In this document: one piece after another, positions 22,534 through 28,805 of the stretch
Position numbering within the stretch: the first letter of the stretch is position 1
Layout of the letters: each line of letters opens with the position of its first letter
DNA from: Candidatus Caldarchaeum sp.
GTDB taxonomy: Archaea; Thermoproteota; Nitrososphaeria_A; Caldarchaeales; Caldarchaeaceae
Assembly (NCBI GenBank): GCA_025058435.1
Contig: JANXEM010000053.1
Coordinates: forward strand, 1-28,805
Reading direction: 5' to 3'
DNA length: 28,805 bases
The notes under the pieces: model-generated
What the model was told of the DNA's origin: nothing
Database searches by the model: none
Seen by the model: the letters and a program-made list of their open reading frames with translations, nothing else
Program-made: the position numbers and the translations under genes

Positions 22534-23529
22534 ATGGACAATATCGGGTTGGTCACGTTATTAGGCATCGAATCGACGGCCCACACCTTCGGGGTCGGAA
22601 TCGTTAACTCCCAAGGAAAAATTCTTGCAAACGTCATGAAAATCTACAAGCCTTCTGTCGGCGGCATCCATCCCCGCGAAGCGTCCCAGCATCATGCGGC
22701 GAAGGCCGCGGAAGCGGTTGCGGAGGCCTTTCAGACAGCTGGAATCAAGCCTTCAGAAATCGACGCTGTAGCTTTTTCACAGGGCCCGGGCATGGGGCCT
22801 TGTCTGCGGACGGGTGCGACGGTCGCGCGAACCCTTTCGCTGGCGCTTGGCAAGCCTTTGATAGGGGTTAACCACGGGGTCGCACACATCGAAATCGGTA
22901 AGCTGGTTACCAACTGTGGAGACCCGGTCGTCCTCTATGTCGCGGGCGGCAACACCATGGTCGTGGCCCTCGTCGAGAAAAAATATCGAATCCTCGGCGA
23001 AACACTCGACATCGCGGCGGGCAACTGTCTGGACGCTTTCGGAATATCCGCTGGCATCGGGCCCATGCCGGCCGCCGAAATCCACGCCAAACAGGGAACG
23101 AAAATCTACGACATCCCATACCGGGTCAAAGGCATGGACGTATCGTTTTCCGGCCTGCTCACCGCGTCAGAAAAACTGCTTAAATCAGGAGTGCCGCTGG
23201 GAGACGTTTGCCTTTCGTTGACCGAAACCGTCTACAGCATGCTGACCGAAGTAACCGAAAGGGCTTTGGCGATGACGGCGAAATCGTCCCTCCTATTGGT
23301 TGGCGGGCTGGCGAGAAGCAAAAGACTCTACGAAATGCTCAACACCATGTGCGTCGACAGGGGGGCGTCCCTTCACGTCGTTCCCGACGAATACGCAGGC
23401 GACAACGGAGCGATGATCGCGTGGACAGGGTTGCTGATGTATGGATGCAAACATTTCATCAACGTCGACGAAAGCTTCGTCAAGCCGAGGATGAGGGTCG
23501 ACGAGGTGGAAGTTTGTTGGAGTCCCTGA
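22534..23529 (+). CDS. kae1: KEOPS complex subunit Kae1 (tRNA threonylcarbamoyladenosine synthesis)
   Basis: 331 residues from the ATG at 22534; a TTG at 22549 (VTLLGIESTAH) is a credible alternative. Kae1 (TsaD family) transfers the threonylcarbamoyl group to A37 of ANN-decoding tRNAs. The ASKHA fold shows LGIESTAHTFGVGIV at the start, the metal-binding H114-x3-H118 (NHGVAHIEIG) and VLYVAGGNT, the nucleotide loop. DIAAGNCLDAF and the C-terminal DEYAGDNGAMIAW motif follow. It is not fused to Bud32, which follows with a 13-bp overlap. Confidence 0.95.
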   Translation: MDNIGLVTLLGIESTAHTFGVGIVNSQGKILANVMKIYKPSVGGIHPREASQHHAAKAAEAVAEAFQTAGIKPSEIDAVAFSQGPGMGPCLRTGATVARTLSLALGKPLIGVNHGVAHIEIGKLVTNCGDPVVLYVAGGNTMVVALVEKKYRILGETLDIAAGNCLDAFGISAGIGPMPAAEIHAKQGTKIYDIPYRVKGMDVSFSGLLTASEKLLKSGVPLGDVCLSLTETVYSMLTEVTERALAMTAKSSLLLVGGLARSKRLYEMLNTMCVDRGASLHVVPDEYAGDNGAMIAWTGLLMYGCKHFINVDESFVKPRMRVDEVEVCWSP

Positions 23530-24155
23530 AATTCGTCGAGAGAAAAATCGTCCGGGTCGGCGCCGAAGCCGTCATCAAAGAAGCCTTTTGGAAAAACTAT
23601 CGAATAATCGTCAAACACCGTGTTCCAAAACGCTACCGGGAAGAATCGATCGATTTGCGGGTGCGGAAAAGCAGGACTATACACGAGGCCAAGATGTTGA
23701 TTCATCTGTCGGAGAACGGCGTCCCCGTCCCACTCGTCTACTTCGTAGACCCCGTGGAATGCGTCATCTACATGCAGTTCATCGAAGGACTGGAATTGAG
23801 GAATCATCCGGAAGCCGTGGAACGCGCCAAACGGCTGGGAAAAATCGTTGGAGAAATGCACGGCCTTGACGTCTGCCACGGAGACCTCACCCTCGCCAAC
23901 ATCATCGCCGACGAAAATCAAGGCGTCTGGGTCGTCGACTTTGGCTTGAGCGGGTTCAACGCAGACCTCGAAGAAAAGGCGATAGACGTTCATCTTCTCG
24001 AAAGGTCGGCCGCCAGCACGTTCCCCGCCCAGACAAAGAAGTTTTTCGAAAACTTCCTAAAATCTTACAGCGAAACAACGGGAAGAGACGCCGCCAAAGA
24101 AGTGTTGGAGAAAGTGAAGGAAATCAGAAGCAGAGGAAGATATGTCGCCCGATGA
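23517..24155 (+). CDS. bud32: KEOPS complex subunit Bud32 (Kae1-associated kinase/ATPase)
   Basis: 212 residues from the TTG at 23517, with GAGGTGG 8 bp upstream; a TTG one codon earlier is equally open. It is a minimal RIO-like kinase whose ATPase activity supports Kae1. VGAEAVIKEAFW holds the phosphate-anchoring Lys. RKSRTIHEAKML is the N-lobe helix. CHGDLTLANII has the catalytic H121-x-D123, and VVDFGLSG the metal-binding D141. The C-terminal KEIRSRGRYVAR is the basic tail typical of Bud32. Stop and start of the next gene overlap by 14 bp. Confidence 0.94.
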   Translation: MESLKFVERKIVRVGAEAVIKEAFWKNYRIIVKHRVPKRYREESIDLRVRKSRTIHEAKMLIHLSENGVPVPLVYFVDPVECVIYMQFIEGLELRNHPEAVERAKRLGKIVGEMHGLDVCHGDLTLANIIADENQGVWVVDFGLSGFNADLEEKAIDVHLLERSAASTFPAQTKKFFENFLKSYSETTGRDAAKEVLEKVKEIRSRGRYVAR

Positions 24156-24723
24156 AAAACTCACTTTCGTCACATCCAACCGACACAAAGCCCGAGAAAT
24201 CAAAGCACTTTTTCAATCACAAAACGCAAAACTAAACATCCATTTCGCGAAAACTATCGAAATCCAGTCGGAAAACCTCGCCGAAATCGCCCTGTTCAGC
24301 TCAATTCAAGCATACAACCATCTGCGCCGGCCTGTCTTCGTCGAAGACGCCGGCCTTTTCGTCGAAGAGCTGAAAGGCTTTCCCGGGCCCTATTCCTCCT
24401 ACGTCTACTCAACGTTGGGGCTCGCCGGGTTTCTCAAGCTCGTCGGCACAAACCGGAAAGCAGTTTTCAAGTCTGTGGTCTGTGTTTACGGCCTTGCAGA
24501 CACTCCGTTGCTTTTCACGGGCAACATAAGCGGAGTAATCGCTTCCAAACCCCGGGGAAAACATGGGTTCGGCTACGACCCGGTTTTCATTCCGTCCGGC
24601 TCGAGGAAGACGTTGGCGGAGATGTCCCTTGCGGAGAAAAACAGGTTCAGCCATAGGGGCCGGGCGGTGCGGAAGCTTCTGCGTTGGCTTTATAAAGACC
24701 GGCGGAAGACTGGACGGAGGTAA
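24142..24723 (+). CDS. XTP/dITP diphosphatase (RdgB/HAM1 family)
   Basis: 193 residues. It hydrolyses non-canonical purine triphosphates (XTP, ITP, dITP) to monophosphates, keeping them out of nucleic acids. Motifs are FVTSNRHKAREI, VEDAGLFVEELKGFPGPYSSYV, KPRGKHGFGYDPVFIPSG and AEKNRFSHRGRAVRKL, all standard. A homolog beside Kae1, Bud32 and S15 is common in archaea, which also explains the translational overlap with bud32. Confidence 0.94.
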   Translation: MSPDEKLTFVTSNRHKAREIKALFQSQNAKLNIHFAKTIEIQSENLAEIALFSSIQAYNHLRRPVFVEDAGLFVEELKGFPGPYSSYVYSTLGLAGFLKLVGTNRKAVFKSVVCVYGLADTPLLFTGNISGVIASKPRGKHGFGYDPVFIPSGSRKTLAEMSLAEKNRFSHRGRAVRKLLRWLYKDRRKTGRR

Positions 24724-24728
24724 AGTAG

Positions 24729-25163
24729 ATGGCGCGGATGCATGCTTCCAAAAGGGGCAAATCCGGCTCAACAAGGCCGCTCAGCAAAATCACTCCTCCA
24801 TGGGTTAAGCTGATGCCGGAAGAAGTCGAAGCACTCGTCGTCAAATACGCCAAAGAAGGCCATCCACCCAGCGAAATAGGAGTCATTCTACGCGACCAAC
24901 ACGGCGTCCCCCTCGTAAAAACCGTCACAGGGAAAACCGTTCTACAAATTCTCGCCGAAAACAACCTGAGACCCCCCGTTCCAGAAGACCTTTCGCATCT
25001 TCTGGAAAAAATCCGAAGAATGCGTCTCCATTTGGAAAGAAACAAATCAGACGGACACAACATCCACCGTCTCCAGCTCGTCGAATCAAAGGTGCGGCGG
25101 CTCGTCAAATACTACAAATCAAAAGGCCTTCTTCCTCTCGAATACGACCCGCTCAAGGCCTGA
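24729..25163 (+). CDS. rps15: Ribosomal protein S15 (uS15, archaeal type)
   Basis: 144 residues. The archaeal/eukaryotic N-terminal extension (MARMHASKRGKSGSTRPLSK, then PPWVKLMPEEVEALVVKYA) comes before the S15 core. GHPPSEIGVILRDQHGVP and LEKIRRMRLHLERNKSDGHN are the recognisable elements, and the C-terminus is KVRRLVKYYKSKGLLP. It is the 30S protein that binds the central domain of 16S rRNA. It lies 5 bp after the XTP pyrophosphatase and 13 bp before the DHH nuclease. Confidence 0.96.
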   Translation: MARMHASKRGKSGSTRPLSKITPPWVKLMPEEVEALVVKYAKEGHPPSEIGVILRDQHGVPLVKTVTGKTVLQILAENNLRPPVPEDLSHLLEKIRRMRLHLERNKSDGHNIHRLQLVESKVRRLVKYYKSKGLLPLEYDPLKA

Positions 25164-25176
25164 CCGGTAGAAAAAG

Positions 25177-26634
25177 ATGCACGGAAACCTTCAAAGCTTT
25201 TTGAAGAGAGCGGAAAAGGCGGCGGAAAAAATTAGAACGTGGGTCGGCGAAGGAGAGTTCATCGACGTCTTCACCCACAACGACGCCGACGCCCTTTCGT
25301 CCGCGGGCATCATCGGTGCCTCTTTACGGCGTGAAGACGCGAGGTTCCGCATCCGCTCCCTCAACAGAATCGACGACTTCATCGAGCTATACAACCAAGG
25401 AATGGTGGAAGCAAAATGCATCGTCTTCACCGATACCGGCAGCGGAACACTACCGGAACTGACATCTCTCCTTAAAGACAAATCCGTGGTCATCCTCGAC
25501 CATCACCAGCCGACGGAAGCTTCAGTCCCGGCGGAATGGGTTCACGTCAACCCACATATCGACGGCTTCGACGGAGCACGCGAAATTAGCGCATCCGGCG
25601 TCACCTACCTTACATGCAGGGCGTTGAACAGAGCCAACGTCGAGCTGTCAGGAGTCGCCGTTGTCGGAGCTCTGGGAGACCTGCAGGACAAGAACTCCCA
25701 GCGAAGGCTTCACGGCTTAAATGAATTGATCGTTTCGGATGCAGTAGAAAATAACGTCCTCGAAGTGAAGGACGACATCATCCTCTACGGCCGAACCTTC
25801 AGGCCACTTCACGTCGCGCTTTCGTCAACGACCAGTCCATACATCCCGGGCCTCAGCGGAAACGAGCAAGCGTCCTTCCAGTTCCTCCGCGAAATGCAAA
25901 TTCCCCTCAAAGACGGCGAAACATGGCGGACTCTCTCTGACCTGTCGGAAGAAGAAAAGAAGAAACTTTACAACGGACTTATCGAATATTTGGTTTCTAA
26001 AGGCCTTCCTTCGGGGATAGCCGACGAGCTGGTTGGGAAGACCTATGATTTGACGAGGGAGGCTGTTTGGACTTATCTCCGGGATGCGAGGGAATATGCT
26101 ACGTTGTTGAATGCGTGCGGCAAATCGGGTAAAGGATGGCTCGGTGTGTTGGTGGCGATGGGGGCGAGGTCTGAGGTTTTGGACGAGGCGCAACGCGTTC
26201 TGGAAGAATATCGTTTGAGCATCGCGAGGGCCATGGACTACGTGGCCCAGCCCGGCGTGCTCGAGGAGCTGAACCACATCGTCGTCCTCAAGGGCGGAGA
26301 GGTGATCGACTTTAGGCAGGTCAGCTCCATCGCCTCCGTTCTTTCGTCGTCGGGTCTGCTCAAGCGCGATAAACCGCTCGTCGCTTTGGCAAATGCAGGA
26401 AAGGTCGTCAAGGTTTCCGCAAGAGCTTCGAAATATCTCGTAGACCGGGGCCTAAACCTTGGAGCTATCGCGTCAAAGCTTGGGGCGGTTCACGGTGGAA
26501 AAGGAGGCGGTCACGACATCGCGGCCGGAGCGGAAATTCCAGCCGACCGTATGATCAAGTTTCTCGCCGACTTTGACCGTGCGGTGGGAGAATCGCTTGC
26601 TGAACCCAGTCATAAAGTCGCTGGTCAGGATTAG
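25177..26634 (+). CDS. RecJ/GAN-like DHH-family exonuclease
   Basis: 485 residues. The DHH phosphoesterase domain has THNDADALSSAG (H34, D36, D38), FTDTGSG, LDHHQP (D108-H109-H110) and GALGDLQD. The DHHA1 domain near the C-terminus has HGGKGGGHDIAAGAEIP (H446 in GGGH). All metal-binding motifs seem intact, so it should be an active 5'-3' nuclease rather than a Cdc45-like scaffold. Archaeal relatives include GAN, the GINS-associated nuclease, but which paralog this is cannot be told. The S15-RecJ-Pcc1-S3Ae order is widespread in archaea. The end overlaps pcc1. Confidence 0.91.
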   Translation: MHGNLQSFLKRAEKAAEKIRTWVGEGEFIDVFTHNDADALSSAGIIGASLRREDARFRIRSLNRIDDFIELYNQGMVEAKCIVFTDTGSGTLPELTSLLKDKSVVILDHHQPTEASVPAEWVHVNPHIDGFDGAREISASGVTYLTCRALNRANVELSGVAVVGALGDLQDKNSQRRLHGLNELIVSDAVENNVLEVKDDIILYGRTFRPLHVALSSTTSPYIPGLSGNEQASFQFLREMQIPLKDGETWRTLSDLSEEEKKKLYNGLIEYLVSKGLPSGIADELVGKTYDLTREAVWTYLRDAREYATLLNACGKSGKGWLGVLVAMGARSEVLDEAQRVLEEYRLSIARAMDYVAQPGVLEELNHIVVLKGGEVIDFRQVSSIASVLSSSGLLKRDKPLVALANAGKVVKVSARASKYLVDRGLNLGAIASKLGAVHGGKGGGHDIAAGAEIPADRMIKFLADFDRAVGESLAEPSHKVAGQD

Positions 26635-26869
26635 GTTCAGAGACCCCGAGGAAGCGGCCATCGTGGCCCGCGCGTTAAGGCCAGACGACAAGCCTTTGCC
26701 CGAAGGACTGCACGTGGAGACGAAAAACGACGGCAACGAAGTCTTAGTGGAAATAGTTTGTCACCGAGGGTTTGCCTCATTTTTGGCCACGGTCGACGAT
26801 GTCTTGAAGATGGCGTCGGTTTCGGAAAAAATCATCCAAAACAACCGTCCCAAACATACAGATATATAG
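26597..26869 (+). CDS. pcc1: KEOPS complex subunit Pcc1
   Basis: 90 residues from the TTG at 26597, 7 bp after GGTGGGAG; upstream TTG 26573 and GTG 26579 are also in frame. Pcc1 is the small dimerisation subunit of KEOPS that contacts Kae1 and tRNA. RFRDPEEAAIVARALRPDDK, LPEGLHVETKNDGNEVLVEI and FLATVDDVLKMASVSEKI match the family from end to end. It overlaps the DHH nuclease by 38 bp. With kae1 and bud32 about 3-4 kb upstream, three of the KEOPS genes share one plus-strand run; Cgi121 is not in this window. Confidence 0.9.
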   Translation: MLNPVIKSLVRIRFRDPEEAAIVARALRPDDKPLPEGLHVETKNDGNEVLVEIVCHRGFASFLATVDDVLKMASVSEKIIQNNRPKHTDI

Positions 26870-26893
26870 AGAGCGAAACAACGATCAAACGGG

Positions 26894-27502
26894 TTGTCGA
26901 AAAAAGCTTCCGAACAGAAGAAGCCGAAGAAGACCTACGAAACCTATTCGCCGGTGTATTTTGGCGGCAGATGGCTGGGTTCGACGATGGCCGACGACCC
27001 GTCCAAGCTCATCGGACGTGTTTTGAGGACGAGCCTTTACGCCCTCACAGATGATTTTTCCAAACAGTACATGCAGCTCAAATTCCGGATAGTTGAGGTA
27101 AAAGACAGCGTCTGCAACACCATCTTCTACGGCCACGAATATGGACGAGAATACCTCCGGAGCCTCGTCAAAAGAGGGACGAACAAAATCGAATACATCT
27201 TCGACGTAAAGACGAAAGACGGGTTCGTCATCCGCGTTTATCCAGTAGTCTTTACCGTGTCGAGGATTTCAACAGCTAAGCGCAAGGCGATAAGGAAAAT
27301 CATGAAGCAGGTGTTGGATGAGGCGGCTTCGAACCTAACACACGACCAGCTTGCCCAAGAACTGGTCATCGGAAAAACGGCTTCCGACATCTACAACCTC
27401 GTCAAGAAAATAGTTCTGCCGAGACATGTCGGCGTCTACAAAAGTAAAATAATCAAGTTGGGAACTTTTCAGACTGTTTCCGCTGTTCAACCGCAGGGAT
27501 GA
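26894..27502 (+). CDS. rps3ae: Ribosomal protein S3Ae (eS1)
   Basis: 202 residues from a TTG start (SKKASEQKKPKKTYETYSP). It is a 30S protein near the mRNA exit site. GRVLRTSLYALTDD, KFRIVEVKDSVCNTIFYGHE, REYLRSLVKRGTNKIE, FTVSRISTAKRKAIRKIM and VLPRHVGVYKSKIIK are the conserved blocks. The N-terminal lysine-rich tail is usual. A 24-bp gap follows pcc1. The next gene starts 7 bp downstream. Confidence 0.94.
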   Translation: MSKKASEQKKPKKTYETYSPVYFGGRWLGSTMADDPSKLIGRVLRTSLYALTDDFSKQYMQLKFRIVEVKDSVCNTIFYGHEYGREYLRSLVKRGTNKIEYIFDVKTKDGFVIRVYPVVFTVSRISTAKRKAIRKIMKQVLDEAASNLTHDQLAQELVIGKTASDIYNLVKKIVLPRHVGVYKSKIIKLGTFQTVSAVQPQG

Positions 27503-27509
27503 ATCAGGC

Positions 27510-27839
27510 GTGGAGATGACCGTGGAAGAGTTTCGGAAAAAATTTCCGGCCCTCTACCGCGAACTTCTGGAAAAAAGGATGTCTTTGAAGATTTCCGGTG
27601 TTCGGTCTGAGGAAAATTTCGGCGAAAAGGAGGCGGATGACAAAACTGCTACGGTGATGGATTTCCTGCGGAGATGCGACACAGATGAACAGGGACGTGA
27701 AGTGATAAACTACCTTTTGAGCCGTGGAGAAATCAGCGAACAAACAGCCCGTTCGCTGTTGAAACAACTGGAGGAAAGAGGCATCCGAAGCTTCGGCTCG
27801 AGGAAACAGCCCGGCCACTATCTCAAACACGGAATTTAG
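27510..27839 (+). CDS. Conserved archaeal protein, DUF2095-like
   Basis: 109 residues from a GTG; an ATG at 27516 is an alternative. No function is known. VEEFRKKFPALYRELLE opens the protein, a poorly conserved middle (about 28-48) follows, and then VMDFLRRCDTDEQGREVINYLLSRGEISEQTA and LLKQLEERGIRSFG. I recognise this second half as the archaeal DUF2095 pattern. The predicted content is helical, with no signal peptide or membrane segment. Its place behind S3Ae suggests a role in translation or RNA metabolism, but that is guilt by association. Its stop overlaps the stop of the convergent GTPase. Confidence 0.75.
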   Translation: MEMTVEEFRKKFPALYRELLEKRMSLKISGVRSEENFGEKEADDKTATVMDFLRRCDTDEQGREVINYLLSRGEISEQTARSLLKQLEERGIRSFGSRKQPGHYLKHGI

Positions 27840-28805
27840 CCGCGTTTCTTGGCAGAGACAATCGATATTACATCGTTGGGTTTTAGGGGCTGGTTGTCGG
27901 CGAGCCTCATCCCCGTCAAGGCGTTCACGGCGTAGAGAAACCCTTCGCCCAACTCCGTATGTATTTTGTAGGCAAGGTCGCGGGCCGTCGAATTCTTCGG
28001 CATCAAGTAGACGTCGGGCAAAACGTTACCGTCGTGGTCTGAAAAAGAATGCGGGTTTTCGACCGGATACACCGGTATGTATCCGAGCTTCTCGAGATAC
28101 GCTTTATTGATTAGTTGCTGAACGCCGGTTCCTCCCCATTTTGTAAACACTTTTTCACGGATGTATGCGAGCGCTTTTTTTTGGGGTTGTGTCAGCTTTG
28201 ATTCGTCTGCGATGGTGAAGTCGGGGTCTCCGGGGATGTAGTTGACGAGGCCTTTTGCGGCGGCGAGTCGGAGGGTGCGTTCGGCTTCGGCGGACACCGG
28301 GATAACTTCGTAGTTGGCCCGGCGTAGTTTTTCAACGTTTTTCTCCGAGCCGTCGATGTCGGCCTTGTTCGCCGCAACCATAACAGGTTTTGTCATGCGC
28401 CTTATTTCCGTCGCGAGTTTGAAGAGGTTTTCGGATGTCCACGTCGTCGGCTTGCTTCGGTCGAGGCCCGTGTTCGACACCGCCTCCGCCACGTGATATT
28501 CGGCGACGCCGAGCCCCGAAAGCTTCTTCGCCAACTCCTCCGTCAAAGACAACTGCTTAGCTTCGGCGGCTCTCGAAATCCTCGGCCAATCACGGCCGAT
28601 AATTTCAGCTAACCAAGCGTCGAATTCGTCCAGAACCATTTCAACGTCTTCAACCGGGTCGTGAGAAAAAGGTTCTGCAGGAGTTCCGTCCGCCAAGGTT
28701 CCGCCCGATGCGTCGGCGACAACGATAAGCAGAGAGGCCTGCCGTATTTCGTCGAGAAACTTCAGCCCGAGGCCTTTACCTTTGTGAGCTTCTCGGATGA
28801 TTCCC
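27836..28805 (-). CDS. YchF/OLA1-like GTPase with C-terminal TGS domain, 5' end cut off
   Basis: About 322 residues are visible and the frame is open at the right edge, so the start and P-loop are outside. The first residues seen are IIREAHKGKGLGLKFLDEIR, just after G3, then LLIVVADASGGT and EPFSHDPVEDVEMVLDEFD, a classic archaeal YchF-related pattern. G4 is ANKAD, the canonical NKxD rather than the NxxE of bacterial YchF, and G5 is VSAEAE. The last 75 or so residues form a TGS domain (DVYLMPKNSTARDLAYKIHTELGEGF ... PLKPNDVISIVSA is read in separate pieces). It probably binds ribosomes or tRNA. A TTG at 28696 could look like a start but truncates the family. Confidence 0.9.
   Translation of the reverse strand, partial: GIIREAHKGKGLGLKFLDEIRQASLLIVVADASGGTLADGTPAEPFSHDPVEDVEMVLDEFDAWLAEIIGRDWPRISRAAEAKQLSLTEELAKKLSGLGVAEYHVAEAVSNTGLDRSKPTTWTSENLFKLATEIRRMTKPVMVAANKADIDGSEKNVEKLRRANYEVIPVSAEAERTLRLAAAKGLVNYIPGDPDFTIADESKLTQPQKKALAYIREKVFTKWGGTGVQQLINKAYLEKLGYIPVYPVENPHSFSDHDGNVLPDVYLMPKNSTARDLAYKIHTELGEGFLYAVNALTGMRLADNQPLKPNDVISIVSAKKRG

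Noticed and set aside
23208..23516. Open frame upstream of bud32 that could give a long N-terminal extension
   Set aside because: It runs inside kae1 in another register, is Arg-rich, and Bud32 proteins begin where the TTG at 23517 places the start.
1..28805. tRNA, rRNA, CRISPR, insertion sequence or prophage features
   Set aside because: No cloverleaf-like TTCRA box with acceptor ends, no regular repeat-spacer pattern, no transposase or integrase motif was seen by eye; gaps between genes are too short for most of them.

Overview
This 28.8 kb window is almost entirely coding and is archaeal. It encodes RNA polymerase subunits Rpo7 and Rpo11, Spt4, TFS, exosome Csl4, aIF2-gamma, aIF2/5B, diphthamide Dph2, three KEOPS proteins (Kae1, Bud32, Pcc1) and the archaeal/eukaryotic-type ribosomal proteins L7Ae, S28e, L24e, S27ae, S24e, S6e, S15 and S3Ae. 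It also has the archaeal isopentenyl phosphate kinase route to isoprenoids. Kae1 and Bud32 are separate genes. Gene order and moderately high GC suggest a TACK-type archaeon (Caldiarchaeum/Aigarchaeota or a related Thaumarchaeota lineage), but the lineage is inference. I see no tRNA, rRNA, CRISPR array or insertion sequence, and no gene-free stretch over 300 bases; the longest gap is about 115 bp.

Layout. 1-1633 (minus): a FAD-dependent oxidoreductase followed by a gamma-glutamylcyclotransferase-like gene cut by the left edge. 1701-3963 (plus): dph2, csl4, rpoL, tfs. 3960-8307: a molybdo-flavoenzyme locus, with a HTH-phosphoribosyltransferase-like regulator (minus), a xanthine-dehydrogenase-type large subunit (plus) and its [2Fe-2S] and FAD subunits (minus), convergent on the large subunit. 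8327-13378 (plus): a dihydropyrimidinase/hydantoinase-family amidohydrolase running straight into MEMO-family protein, mevalonate kinase, isopentenyl phosphate kinase and type 2 IPP isomerase. 13353-15074 (minus): glutamyl-tRNA synthetase. 15190-19355 (plus): L7Ae, S28e, L24e, Ndk, aIF2-gamma, a PIN protein, Rpo7, Spt4 and GTP-dependent dephospho-CoA kinase. 19345-22488 (minus): S27ae, S24e, S6e and aIF2/5B. 22534-27839 (plus): Kae1, Bud32, XTP pyrophosphatase, S15, a RecJ/GAN-like DHH nuclease, Pcc1, S3Ae and a DUF2095-like protein. 27836-28805 (minus): a YchF/OLA1-like GTPase cut by the right edge.

Most of the window is housekeeping information processing with tight translational coupling (ATGA, GTGA and TGATG junctions), many TTG/GTG starts, and convergent genes whose 3' ends overlap. 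The points most worth a second look are: a 159-residue mini-intein without an endonuclease domain in the P-loop of aIF2/5B; a 12-bp hairpin with tandem G-A pairs that covers the Shine-Dalgarno of the L7Ae gene and may be an autoregulatory element; the regulator plus split, convergent xanthine-dehydrogenase-type locus beside an amidohydrolase fused transcriptionally to isoprenoid genes; a palindromic AT element centred between infB and kae1; an H-to-N change in the aIF2-gamma P-loop; and sharp switches between A/C-rich and G/T-rich synonymous choice inside single genes.
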